A stretch of 64,000 bases of DNA, taken from Planctomyces sp. (GTDB lineage Bacteria; Planctomycetota; Planctomycetia; Planctomycetales; Planctomycetaceae). Shown piece after piece: positions 17,935 to 26,389 of the stretch. Position 1 is the first letter of the stretch, and every line of letters begins with the position of its first letter. The position numbers and the translations under genes are program-made. Location: NCBI GenBank assembly GCA_016795105.1, contig JAEUIH010000020.1, forward strand, positions 37,968-101,967, written 5' to 3'. A model generated the notes under the pieces. It saw only the letters and a list, made by a program, of their open reading frames with translations, made no database searches and was not told the origin of the DNA.

Positions 17935-18612
17935 ATGGGAAGACCTCGACGAAGTGCGCCCGGCGGCTGGATCTATCACGTGTTAAATCGGGCAAACGCG
18001 AAAATGCCGATTTTCACGAAGGATGAGGATTTTGCAGCGTTCGAACGCGTGCTGGAGGAGGCGGTCGAACGCACAAAGACTCGACTGCTTTCCTATTCGG
18101 TCATGCAGAACCACTGGCATCTTGTCGTATGGCCTCGCGAAGACGACGAGTTGTCAAAATTCGTTGGCTGGTTAACGCTCACTCACACGCAGCGCTGGCA
18201 TGCTCACCGTAAGTCTGCCGGAAGTGGCCATGTTTATCAGGGGCGATTCAAGTCATTTCCGGTGCAGGATGACACTCATTTTCTCACGGCGTGTCGCTAT
18301 GTAGAGCGAAACGCGCTTCGTGCGAATTTGGTGAAGCGAGCCGAGGATTGGCGGTGGAGCAGTCTGTATCGCTGGCACTCGGGGACTGCGGCGGAGAAAG
18401 AGCTGCTTTCGCCATGGCCAATTCGTCGAAGTTCAGGCTGGCTGGAACACGTCAACACGCCTCAGTCGGAAGGTGAGCTGGAAGCGATTCGGCGGTGCGT
18501 GAACCGTGGTTGCCCGTTTGGTGACGAAGCGTGGTCTTCGACGGCTACGAAGTTGCTGGGACTGGAAAGTACAATGCGTCCGCTGGGAAGACCCAAAACT
18601 GCGAACAGCTGA
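17935..18612 (+). CDS. REP-associated tyrosine transposase (Y1/IS200-like, RAYT)
   Basis: 225 residues. The HUH/Y1 fold signatures are complete: 'GGWIYHVLNRANAKMPIF' at the start, the metal-binding H-x-H as H60-W-H62 in 'MQNHWHLVVWP', and the catalytic Tyr as Y122 in 'ACRYVERNALRA', followed by 'WRWSSLYRW'. RAYTs are single-copy domesticated relatives of IS200/IS605 transposases that process REP palindromes (family knowledge). A REP-like element stands right in front of it and three more occur in the window, so these are its probable substrates. It is not flanked by insertion-sequence ends. Confidence 0.9.
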   Translation: MGRPRRSAPGGWIYHVLNRANAKMPIFTKDEDFAAFERVLEEAVERTKTRLLSYSVMQNHWHLVVWPREDDELSKFVGWLTLTHTQRWHAHRKSAGSGHVYQGRFKSFPVQDDTHFLTACRYVERNALRANLVKRAEDWRWSSLYRWHSGTAAEKELLSPWPIRRSSGWLEHVNTPQSEGELEAIRRCVNRGCPFGDEAWSSTATKLLGLESTMRPLGRPKTANS

Positions 18613-18686
18613 TCGTGGGGCCGCTGGCCTGTAATCAGTCGGGTGCGTACGTTCAGGGGTGTGGCACGTTCAGGCCTGTGCTGGGT

Positions 18687-19139
18687 TCAGGCTTCGACGC
18701 AGCTGGAGCATTCGCCTTTGAGGAGAATCTCTGTGATTTTGCCAATCGCACCGGCTTTACGTTTGGAAACGTTGGTGAATTCGATCGCTTCAAGGCATTG
18801 AACAGCACCACATTGAGTGCAAACAAAATGCGGATGGCTGGACTTGTCCGGATGTTCCGGATCCGTCACTTCGAAACGCCAGACGTGATCGCCGAGTTCG
18901 GTACGGGCGACCAGTCCGATTTCGGTGAGATCGGCGAGATTGCGAAAGACGGTTGCTTTATCGAACCCGAGAGGAACGAGACGATCAGCGAGATCGGCAT
19001 GTGTCAGCGGAGCTCTGGCAGCTCTGAGTTCCAGCATTGCAGCGATCCGAGCCGGGGTAGCACGAGCTCCAGCTTTGCGGATCAATCCGCGGATGATTTC
19101 GACTTCTTCGGGATTCATCTGGCGTGCCTTTGGGACCAT
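18687..19139 (-). CDS. Fur-family metalloregulator (Zur-like)
   Basis: 150 residues. Winged-helix DNA-binding part at ~10-85 with 'LGFDKATVFRNLADLTEIGLV' as recognition region, then the dimerisation/metal domain. Structural zinc pair C107xxC110 and C144xxC147; further ligand candidates H85, H96, H102 and H104 ('SSHPHFVCTQC'). It could be Zur, Fur or another branch; residues alone do not settle this. It lies 77 bp after the ferredoxin gene in a minus-strand series led by a COG0523 GTPase and divergent from a znuABC-like importer, which favours zinc. I infer it binds the TGCAWT-N-TATGCA sites. The start may instead be Met8 (19118). Confidence 0.85.
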   Translation of the reverse strand: MVPKARQMNPEEVEIIRGLIRKAGARATPARIAAMLELRAARAPLTHADLADRLVPLGFDKATVFRNLADLTEIGLVARTELGDHVWRFEVTDPEHPDKSSHPHFVCTQCGAVQCLEAIEFTNVSKRKAGAIGKITEILLKGECSSCVEA

Positions 19140-19190
19140 ACCTGCCTCAGTCTGTCGACCGGTTTGGAGGACAACTCATGCACAAACGCT

Positions 19191-19207
19191 CGCATATCAT
19201 AGTTGCA
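19191..19207. promoter_or_regulatory. Weak candidate operator upstream of the Fur-family gene
   Basis: CGCATATCATAGTTGCA resembles TGCATA-N-ATTGCA with one mismatch in each half and a 5-nt centre. It lies about 50 bp before the regulator start, in the gap after the ferredoxin gene. Autoregulation is possible; the match is weak. Confidence 0.25.
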
Positions 19208-19215
19208 TTTGCCGT

Positions 19216-19764
19216 TTATTGCACCACTGCTTCCGGTGAGTGTAGCCCAAATGGCAAGATCGGTGAATTTGACTGGAAACACTGCCGGCCCTCGTCGTTT
19301 TGATGTTCAAATCTGCAAAAGGCATGTTTTCGGAGATCGGCTGGCACCGGAAGCAGGCTGCCATCGGAATGGCATTGCTCAGCCCATTCCAGAAGCTGCT
19401 GATACTGCTGATCCAAAGTCAGGCCCCCCAGCCAGACAGTTTCTCCGGAGTTGAACAAAAGGCAAACAACATTGGCCGCATCGCAGGGGCCGAGACAGCC
19501 GCTGATGGTGAGCTGAACCGTGTTATTGAGTTTTTGGGACTTCCATTTTTCTTTAAGCAATTCCACGGGGAGTGGTGGAAACCCTCGGTCGGTTCTTCCA
19601 CAGCAGCAGCCGTGACAGCAGATCATTTGAGCAAGAGCGGCACTACGGCGAGTTTCGACAGGAAGGCCCTGCTGAATGGATTGTGAGAGGCGGTTTGTTT
19701 GTGCGTTTAGCGGAGGAGTTTCCGGGGGGATGGCAGGCGATTTTTCACTGGGGCTCGGAGACAT
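19216..19764 (-). CDS. [2Fe-2S] thioredoxin-like ferredoxin of the CobW/CobN type
   Basis: 182 residues. A 46-residue polar N-terminus precedes a Cys-rich thioredoxin-like ferredoxin domain: 'MICCHGCCCGRTDRG' (C49, C50, C53-C55) and 'ISGCLGPCDAANVVC' (C90, C94, C101), the usual spacing for a thioredoxin-fold [2Fe-2S] cluster. Similar ferredoxin domains accompany cobaltochelatase and COG0523 genes in other bacteria (from memory). The start at 19764 is 6 bp after the WD40 gene stop, so they are probably translated together. The extra Cys residues could bind a different metal. A start at Met47 (19626) would give just the domain. Confidence 0.7.
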   Translation of the reverse strand: MSPSPSEKSPAIPPETPPLNAQTNRLSQSIQQGLPVETRRSAALAQMICCHGCCCGRTDRGFPPLPVELLKEKWKSQKLNNTVQLTISGCLGPCDAANVVCLLFNSGETVWLGGLTLDQQYQQLLEWAEQCHSDGSLLPVPADLRKHAFCRFEHQNDEGRQCFQSNSPILPFGLHSPEAVVQ

Positions 19765-19770
19765 CTCAGG

Positions 19771-20802
19771 TTACTTTCGAAATCCGAAGGTTGTGATTTT
19801 CCCACAAGATTCGCCGGCGGTCAGTCGCTGATCATTCGAAGTCCACACGAGTCGCGAGATTTCGGAGTTCAGTCCGTGGAAGAAATATGGACTGACATCA
19901 GACAAGGGTTTCCAGAGCATCACGATTCCGTCTGTATCAGAGGATGCGAGCTGATCCCCGCTGAACTGAAAGGCAAGTTGAGTAATGCGGCTGGCATGTG
20001 CTTCCAGAATTCGGGGAGTCTTTCCTTCGGGGCCTTTACCGCTGCAGTCCCACAGTACGATGGAATCACTGCCGCCGGTGGCCAGGAAATTACCGGTATG
20101 ATGCCAGGCGAGTTCACGAACCTTTGTGGCGAAACCACTCATTTGAGAGTCGTTTCCGGTTTTCACATACCAGACATGTACTGAAGAGTCCTGTTCTCCG
20201 GTCACAAGAAAGCGACTGGTTGGGCTCCATGACAGCACAAGGCTTGAGCCCTTCCACTGAAACTTGCGAGTTGACTTGCCGAGGATATGAAGAGTTACGC
20301 CGAAGTATGCAGACACCGCAACAGAACTTCCGTCAGGGTTCCATCCGAGATCAGTAATGGTGCTTTCGTGATCAGCCGACTCGCGCTGAACAACGCCTTC
20401 GGGATTCCATAATCTGAGGATTCTTCCTGCAGCCGACGCCAGCATTGAACCGTTTGGACGCCATGCGACGCGAGTTCCCCAAAGGGCCCCGCTTTCGGCC
20501 TCCCAGATCAGTGCTTTTTTGTGAGCATCCCAGTGTCGGACAACCCCATCATGGCCGATGGACGAGAATTCGCTGGTTCCGGGACGCCACGCAACCGAGG
20601 AGCCAGCGTGAGAGTGTGGAGTCGGTTTCCAGTACTCGCTCCCATCGCTGGCAAAAACTGCCAGCGAGCCACTAATTGAGATTGCAGCCAGAAATCGGTG
20701 ATCTGATGACCATGCGAGGTCCTGAACAAAGTCATCGACGTCAGCCTGCCACAACTGAATGACCTCAGAACCTCCTCGTTGTGCAGTCTTCAGACCAGGC
20801 AT
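19771..20802 (-). CDS. WD40-repeat beta-propeller protein linked to a COG0523 GTPase
   Basis: 343 residues without signal peptide or membrane segment, built almost wholly of WD40 repeats: recurring '[14 protein letters not shown]', '[14 protein letters not shown]', '[14 protein letters not shown]', '[22 protein letters not shown]', '[21 protein letters not shown]' and '[22 protein letters not shown]', enough for a seven-blade propeller. It overlaps the GTPase gene by 13 bp. Propellers act as protein docking platforms; here it may bring the GTPase and its client protein together. That is inferred from the overlap only. No catalytic residues are expected. Confidence 0.85.
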   Translation of the reverse strand: MPGLKTAQRGGSEVIQLWQADVDDFVQDLAWSSDHRFLAAISISGSLAVFASDGSEYWKPTPHSHAGSSVAWRPGTSEFSSIGHDGVVRHWDAHKKALIWEAESGALWGTRVAWRPNGSMLASAAGRILRLWNPEGVVQRESADHESTITDLGWNPDGSSVAVSAYFGVTLHILGKSTRKFQWKGSSLVLSWSPTSRFLVTGEQDSSVHVWYVKTGNDSQMSGFATKVRELAWHHTGNFLATGGSDSIVLWDCSGKGPEGKTPRILEAHASRITQLAFQFSGDQLASSDTDGIVMLWKPLSDVSPYFFHGLNSEISRLVWTSNDQRLTAGESCGKITTFGFRK

Positions 20803-22136
20803 GCTTCGAATCCTGCATTGAGTCCTTCTCGATCGAGATTTCGCCCGATGAAAATCAGTGAGTTTCTCCGGGGCGAATCGCCCCAGGGGCGATCCGCACG
20901 ACCATCAAACAGCATGTGGACGCCCTGAAAGATATACCGTTCGTTCATGTCAGAGAAACTCAGAATTCCCTTCATGCGGAATATGTCGGGGCCCTGGTTC
21001 ATCAGCAGGTCGCGAATCCAGACCTGGAATTTATCCGGGTCCAGATTCCCGGGAGTCGTGATTCCCACCGATGTGATCTCTTCGTCATGTTCGTGATCAG
21101 GCTTGTATTCCCTGGTAAACAATGGCTCGATGCGCTGGCCGTTGGGCGTTGCCAGGAAGGCTCCAAATTCGTCGGGGTGATGCTCTGTGAAAAAGACCCA
21201 TGCACCGGGATCCGGAATCTCAACGCGAAAGCTCACGGGAGCATCTTCGAGCGGCAACTGAATCAACTCCGTCGCAGCGGAGATCGAATCAGAGGTACTG
21301 ACTGGAGTTTCGTCTGCCGAAAATCGCAGAACCGCGGGCTCCACTAAGTCACGCATGCTTTGTTCAGCCGGCGACGCGGCTTTCAGCAGGGATGCTGTCA
21401 TTGCCGGATCCGGCCCGGGACTGAAATGCAGTCGGTAGTCTCCGGCGGTGAGTTGATAAAGTCCACTCCACTCAAACGGATATTCGGGCTCAAGGAACTG
21501 AGGATCTGTCTGCAGTGCTCGGTCCAGATCGAAGCCCCCAAGATTCAGAATTTTTTCCAGAGCAACAGCGGCGTCACGAGTTCGGTAGATCTTTGCGGCG
21601 GCATTCATGATATGGAGGCGCGATTCCAGTAAGTCAAGGTCGGATGCTGAGACGAGGTCGGTCTTGTTGAGCAGAATCACGTCTGCAAAAGCGATCTGTT
21701 CACGGACTTCACTGGAAGAATCCATGTGCTGCAGTACGTGGTGTGCATCAACAACTGTAATGACCCCATCCAGGCACATGCGCTCGCGGAGTTCATCATC
21801 CATAAAGAAAGTCTGAGCCACGGGACCGGGGTCTGCCATACCCGTGGTTTCTATCAGAATGTAGTCAAACCGGTCCTTTCGCTTCATGAGATTGCCGAGA
21901 ATCCGGATCAGGTCGCCTCGGACCGTGCAGCAAATGCACCCATTGTTCATCTCGAAGATTTCTTCTTCGGCCCCAATGACCAAATCGTTATCCACACCGA
22001 CTTCACCGAACTCATTCTCGATCACAGCAATCCGACGCCCGTGCTGTTCCGACAAGATTCTGTTCAGCAGCGTTGTTTTTCCTGATCCGAGAAATCCGGT
22101 CAGCACTGTCACAGGGACTTTCGTGTTCTCAGCCAT
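20790..22136 (-). CDS. COG0523 (CobW/ZNG1-like) GTPase, metallochaperone
   Basis: 448 residues. G1 '[12 protein letters not shown]' (14-25), the diagnostic metal-binding C67-I-C69-C70 in '[13 protein letters not shown]', then '[11 protein letters not shown]' and the 'LLNKTDLV' guanine-recognition motif. A CobW C-terminal domain follows (~310-440), with a short His/Asp-rich stretch 'KPDHEHDEE'. COG0523 proteins deliver or allocate zinc (or cobalt) to client enzymes and are often Zur-controlled. The gene starts the minus-strand operon GTPase-WD40-ferredoxin-regulator and is divergent from znuABC across site C, which argues for zinc. The closest naming would be yeiR/zigA-like, not assigned. Confidence 0.9.
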   Translation of the reverse strand: MAENTKVPVTVLTGFLGSGKTTLLNRILSEQHGRRIAVIENEFGEVGVDNDLVIGAEEEIFEMNNGCICCTVRGDLIRILGNLMKRKDRFDYILIETTGMADPGPVAQTFFMDDELRERMCLDGVITVVDAHHVLQHMDSSSEVREQIAFADVILLNKTDLVSASDLDLLESRLHIMNAAAKIYRTRDAAVALEKILNLGGFDLDRALQTDPQFLEPEYPFEWSGLYQLTAGDYRLHFSPGPDPAMTASLLKAASPAEQSMRDLVEPAVLRFSADETPVSTSDSISAATELIQLPLEDAPVSFRVEIPDPGAWVFFTEHHPDEFGAFLATPNGQRIEPLFTREYKPDHEHDEEITSVGITTPGNLDPDKFQVWIRDLLMNQGPDIFRMKGILSFSDMNERYIFQGVHMLFDGRADRPWGDSPRRNSLIFIGRNLDREGLNAGFEACLV

Positions 22137-22185
22137 TCGCGGAACTCTGCCTCGATATGAAATCTGGTTTGACTAAATATGTACG

Positions 22186-22200
22186 TGCATAGCAATTGCA
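22186..22200. promoter_or_regulatory. Putative Fur/Zur-family operator, site C
   Basis: TGCATAGCAATTGCA lies between the divergent GTPase operon and the ABC importer operon, 50 bp from one start and 89 bp from the other. An adjacent TTGCAAAAGCATAT (22197-22210) may extend it to a second overlapping site. Confidence 0.6.
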
Positions 22201-22288
22201 AAAGCATATTCAATGTCTTTAGTATGTCAAGTCTGAGTTGTTGAGTCGGCAGCGGCTGTTCGTGGCAGGTTTTCATTGGTGGGTTCAT

Positions 22289-23230
22289 ATGAAGCGGTAT
22301 GTCGGACTGGTTCTGTTATTGCTTGCCGGAAGTTGTGGTTGTTCTGACCCGGCGGGTCCGATCACTCAGGAGAAGACGACAGGCGGGAAGGCTTCAGAAA
22401 CTGAAGAGGTATTGAGAGTCGTTGCCACGTTCAGTGTTTTGGGGGACTGGTTGCGGGAAATTGGGGGTGATGCCGTCGAGGTGACAACGCTTGTCGGTCC
22501 GGGTTCCGACGCTCATACGTATGAGCCAACCCCTGCTGATGGAGCCGCGGTGGCGGAATCCTCTGTCGTATTCGAAGTTGGACTCGGATTTGAGTCATGG
22601 CTGGAGTCGTTTGTCGAGAGCAGTCATCCTTCAGTGGCGAGAGTGGTCGTAACGCGGAAGCTGAAGGGCCGAGTTCTGGATGAGTCCGTCGAGCATCAGG
22701 AGCTTGATCCGCATGTGTGGCACGACCCGGCTTTGGTGATATCGATGGTTCAGGAGATCGAGACAGCGTTGATCTCGAAAATGCCACACAGGGCAGACGA
22801 GTTTCGGCTGAGGGCATCAAACTATGTGACCCGACTGAAGGAACTCGATCAGTCGATCAAAGATCTCGTGGCGTTGATTCCTGAAGACCGCCGAAGGCTG
22901 GTCACGACGCACGATACCTTTGGCTACTTTGCAGAGCGATACGGATTTCGAGTGTCGAGCATTCTGGGCTCCGTATCGAGTGAGGTCTCGGACCCATCTG
23001 CTGCAGAGCTGGCAGTGCTGATTGACGAGATTCGCAGGGAGCGAGTGGCTGCCATTTTCACGGAGAATATATTGAGCCCTGAGTTGACTCAGCAGGTGGC
23101 AGCAGAAGCCGGGACGCGTGTCGTTACAGGACTCTATACGGATGCACTTGGCCCTCCGGGTTCTTCGGGGGATACGTATCTCGGGATGATGGAATCGAAT
23201 ATTTCTCTGATTGCCGAGGCTTTGCGTTAA
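22289..23230 (+). CDS. znuA: Metal ABC transporter substrate-binding lipoprotein (ZnuA/PsaA-like)
   Basis: 313 residues from the ATG at 22289; an upstream TTG would add 17 residues before the signal peptide and is less likely. Lipoprotein-type leader 'GLVLLLLAGSCGC'. Cluster A-I binding-protein features: 'VATFSVLGDWLREIGG', H76 in 'GSDAHTYEP', H142 and H145 in 'DPHVWHDP', H208-D209 in 'TTHDTFGYFAERYGF', and a late Asp in 'SSGDTYLGMM'. The long His-rich loop seen in many proteobacterial ZnuA proteins is absent, so manganese or iron cannot be excluded. First gene of a tightly packed three-gene operon under site C. Confidence 0.88.
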   Translation: MKRYVGLVLLLLAGSCGCSDPAGPITQEKTTGGKASETEEVLRVVATFSVLGDWLREIGGDAVEVTTLVGPGSDAHTYEPTPADGAAVAESSVVFEVGLGFESWLESFVESSHPSVARVVVTRKLKGRVLDESVEHQELDPHVWHDPALVISMVQEIETALISKMPHRADEFRLRASNYVTRLKELDQSIKDLVALIPEDRRRLVTTHDTFGYFAERYGFRVSSILGSVSSEVSDPSAAELAVLIDEIRRERVAAIFTENILSPELTQQVAAEAGTRVVTGLYTDALGPPGSSGDTYLGMMESNISLIAEALR

Positions 23231-24102
23231 TGGAGACATCGCTCAACAGCCGCCGGAATGAGGAAGCGCACAGTGATTACTGCGGGCACAATGAAAACTG
23301 TGAGCCAAGGTTTCCTTACGGTGGACGCGGTCATCGTGACCCGGTCGCCGGGACCCCCGCCATCGCGGTCTGCGGTTTGAGTGCCCGATATCCCTCTGCG
23401 ATTCGCAATGCGCTGACGTCGGTCAGCATTACTGTCAATCGAGGGGAGCGAATGGCACTGTTGGGGGCCAACGGTGCGGGCAAAAGTACTCTTCTGAAGG
23501 CGATCGCGGGGTTGGTTGTGCCATTGGAGGGCGACATTCGTTTGTTGGGAAATCCGGTTGGCGCCTGTCATCATCGAACCGTCTATCTGCCCCAGAAGAG
23601 TTCGATCGACTGGAAGTTCCCAATGACCGTTACAGAGTTGGTAATGACTGGACGCTACGTTCATCTGGGGTGGTTCGTGCGGCCTCGAAAGGATGACTAC
23701 ACGCTTGTTTCTGCTGCTATTGAACGGCTTGGAATCACTCGGTTTTCTGATGCCAGAATTGGTGAGCTGTCGGGTGGTCAGCAGCAGCGAGTGCTGCTCG
23801 CGAGGGCCCTGGTTCAAGGCGCCGAAATCCTTCTACTCGACGAGCCGCTGAACGCAGTGGACGAGGAAACCCGGTCGATTGTTGATGATGTTCTCGCAGC
23901 TGAGGCAAATCGCGGCTGTGCGGTGCTGCTGGCGACTCATGATACCGGATCTTTGACGGAGTCGTTTGATCGGGTCATTGGGATGAGCGATGGGCGAGTC
24001 ATTTATAACGAGGTGCCATCTGCAATTCGAGGAGCGACTGAAGCTGAGGAATCAGAGTTCAGCCATGTCAGAAAGTTGCTGGCCTTCAGAGGGCAGGGCT
24101 GA
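23230..24102 (+). CDS. znuC: Metal ABC transporter ATP-binding protein (ZnuC-like)
   Basis: 290 residues; the ATG overlaps the preceding TAA by one base. Walker A 'GANGAGKSTLLKAIAG' (~78-93), Q-loop region 'VYLPQKSSIDWKFP', signature 'LSGGQQQRVLLARAL' and Walker B 'ILLLDEPLNAVDE' are all present. The N-terminal ~45 residues are an unusual polar extension with Cys and His ('DYCGHNENC'), which could be a metal-sensing tail or an over-long start. It energises import through the permease encoded next. Confidence 0.9.
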   Translation: METSLNSRRNEEAHSDYCGHNENCEPRFPYGGRGHRDPVAGTPAIAVCGLSARYPSAIRNALTSVSITVNRGERMALLGANGAGKSTLLKAIAGLVVPLEGDIRLLGNPVGACHHRTVYLPQKSSIDWKFPMTVTELVMTGRYVHLGWFVRPRKDDYTLVSAAIERLGITRFSDARIGELSGGQQQRVLLARALVQGAEILLLDEPLNAVDEETRSIVDDVLAAEANRGCAVLLATHDTGSLTESFDRVIGMSDGRVIYNEVPSAIRGATEAEESEFSHVRKLLAFRGQG

Positions 24103-24103
24103 A

Positions 24104-24928
24104 ATGATAGACTTAATTCTTGAGCCGATGAACTATCTGTTCATGCGAAAGGCGCTCATCGCCAGTCTGTTGATCAGCATGACCTGTTCCAGCCTTGGAG
24201 TTCACGTCGTACATCGGCGGATGGCCTTTCTGGGCGACGCCATTGCCCACACGACGCTTCCAGGACTCGTGATTGCGTGGCTGAATCGATGGAGTCTCTT
24301 TTTCGGCGCTCTGGTTGCAGCTGTGTTAACGGCTGTCGGTATCGGCTGGATCAGTCGTCGTGAGCGGATTCGCGAAGACACTGCAATCGGAGTACTTTTC
24401 TCGGGGATGTTTGCTCTGGGTGTCGTTTTGATCAGCCGAACAAAGAGCTACCGGGATTTCTCTCACATGTTATTCGGGAATGTACTTGGCGTATCGAATG
24501 AGAGTCTGGTTGGGATTCTGATCGTCACTTTGATCGTGTTTGTCGGGCTCGGATTATTGAGCAAGGAACTCATGCTGACTGCTGTCGATCCTCTGCACGC
24601 AGAGGTGATCGGTTTGTCGGCCGAGAAGACCCGCAGCATCCTGCTGGTACTGATGGCTCTGACGATAGTAACAGCGATTCAGGCGGTTGGAGTGGTGCTG
24701 ACTTCGGCCATGCTGGTAACTCCCGCAGCTACAGCCGTGATTCTCACCAGTCGACTCCGCAGACAGATGCTTCTGTCGGTGGTACTTTCCTCATTTGCGA
24801 GTGTTTCGGGACTTTATTCATCCTACTACTTTGGGATTTCAGCTGGAGGGGCCATCGTCCTGGTTTGTACAGGCTGCTTTTGCTGCACGTTTCTGATTCA
24901 GTCCGTGCTCAGGCGAAGAGTTCATTGA
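24104..24928 (+). CDS. znuB: Metal ABC transporter permease (ZnuB-like)
   Basis: 274 residues from ATG 24104, one base after the ATPase stop; longer upstream frames would run inside the ATPase gene. Eight or nine hydrophobic segments in the ABC-3 family pattern: '[42 protein letters not shown]' region near the start, and '[33 protein letters not shown]' late in the sequence. It forms the membrane channel of the importer. Its 3' end overlaps the convergent DUF1501 gene by 20 bp. Confidence 0.9.
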   Translation: MIDLILEPMNYLFMRKALIASLLISMTCSSLGVHVVHRRMAFLGDAIAHTTLPGLVIAWLNRWSLFFGALVAAVLTAVGIGWISRRERIREDTAIGVLFSGMFALGVVLISRTKSYRDFSHMLFGNVLGVSNESLVGILIVTLIVFVGLGLLSKELMLTAVDPLHAEVIGLSAEKTRSILLVLMALTIVTAIQAVGVVLTSAMLVTPAATAVILTSRLRRQMLLSVVLSSFASVSGLYSSYYFGISAGGAIVLVCTGCFCCTFLIQSVLRRRVH

Positions 24929-26369
24929 GCAGACGGTAGTCTTCGACCCCGGTGACTCGAGCGTCAAGTCCCTGAAACTTGACGGACATCCGCTTATTGT
25001 CGATTCCCATACAATGGAGCACTGTATTGTTGATGTCGGCGATATTGACCGGGTCAGCGACAACATTGTAGCTGAAGTCATCCGTCTGACCGATGGATCG
25101 TCCGCCCTGAACACCGCCCCCTGCCATCCACATTGTGAAACACAGCGGATGATGATCGCGACCATAGTTATCACGCTGGAGGTCGCCCTGGCAGTAAACA
25201 GTTCGCCCGAATTCTCCGCCCCAGAGAATGAGTGTGTCCTTGAGCATGTCTCGCTGTTTCAGGTCTTCAATCAGGCCTCGCGTTGCCTGGTCGATATCCC
25301 GGCACTGACTGCGAAGATCATTCGGCAGATTGGTGTGCTGATCCCAGCCGCGGTGGAACAGCTGAATGCACTGAACGCCTCGTTCCGCCAGCCGCCGCGC
25401 CATCAGACAACTGGCTGCAAATGTTCCTGGTGTCTTTGCGTCTTCTCCATAGAGTTCAAAGACGTGCTGTGGTTCCTGAGAAAGGTCTGTGAGTTCAGGA
25501 ACGGAGGTCTGCATTCGAAAGGCCATCTCATACTGAGAAATCCTTGCATTGGTTTCCGGATCTCCCATCCTGCTGAACTGAATGCGATTCATTTCAGCAA
25601 GACCATCCAGCATTTTTCTGCGATCGGAAGCTTCGAGACCTGGCGGATTGTTGATAAACAGCACGGGGTCACCTTTTGCCCGCAACGCGACGCCCTGAAG
25701 ATTCGGTGGAAGGAACCCAGTGCCCCAAAGTCGTGAGTAAAGTGCCTGAGCGCTCTTTCGGCCTGTCCAGCTGGGCGTCATCACAACATAGTTCGGGAGA
25801 TTTTCTGTACCGGCACCGAGGCCATAGGTCAGCCATGCACCCATGCTGGGCCAGCCGGGAAGTTCCCGGCCGGTCTGGATGTATGTGACAGCCGGGTCAT
25901 GGTTGATTGCATTCGTTCGTACGGAATACATAAACGACAGATCATCAACGACCTTTGCGGTCTCGGGCAGGAGTTCGCTGACGTATCTGCCACACTGACC
26001 ATGTTGTTGAAACCTGAACATTGATGGCGCCATGGGAAATCGAGCCTGGCCCGATGTCATGGTGGTGATTCGTTGTCCCTGACGCACAGAGTCCGGCAGA
26101 TCTTTATCGAAGAGAGCGTCTAGTTCCGGTTTATAGTCGAACATGTCCATCTGCGACGGACCGCCATTCATGAACAGGTAGATAAACCTCTTCGCAGTGG
26201 GCGGATGATGCGGGATTCCCGGCAACGCACCATTTTCCTGACGACTTCCGTCTCCGCGCGTTTGCTGTGCCATGAGGCTTGAAAGTGCCGCTGCTCCCGC
26301 TGCGTGGACTCCGCTTCCGAGCAGGCTGCGACGGGTCATTTGCAGGCAGTGTTCAGTGAGAAGATTCAT
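24909..26369 (-). CDS. DUF1501 protein, Tat-exported
   Basis: 486 residues. Twin-arginine leader '[22 protein letters not shown]' near residue 11. DUF1501 signatures: '[20 protein letters not shown]', 'MRSNQ..NHDPAV'-type region, '[22 protein letters not shown]' and '[22 protein letters not shown]'. Paired with the PSCyt protein encoded 20 bp upstream, which is the fixed arrangement in planctomycetes. Its gene converges on znuB with a 20-bp overlap. Confidence 0.9.
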   Translation of the reverse strand: MNLLTEHCLQMTRRSLLGSGVHAAGAAALSSLMAQQTRGDGSRQENGALPGIPHHPPTAKRFIYLFMNGGPSQMDMFDYKPELDALFDKDLPDSVRQGQRITTMTSGQARFPMAPSMFRFQQHGQCGRYVSELLPETAKVVDDLSFMYSVRTNAINHDPAVTYIQTGRELPGWPSMGAWLTYGLGAGTENLPNYVVMTPSWTGRKSAQALYSRLWGTGFLPPNLQGVALRAKGDPVLFINNPPGLEASDRRKMLDGLAEMNRIQFSRMGDPETNARISQYEMAFRMQTSVPELTDLSQEPQHVFELYGEDAKTPGTFAASCLMARRLAERGVQCIQLFHRGWDQHTNLPNDLRSQCRDIDQATRGLIEDLKQRDMLKDTLILWGGEFGRTVYCQGDLQRDNYGRDHHPLCFTMWMAGGGVQGGRSIGQTDDFSYNVVADPVNIADINNTVLHCMGIDNKRMSVKFQGLDARVTGVEDYRLLNELFA

Positions 26370-26389
26370 GTGGTGACTCCTGCGGAGGG

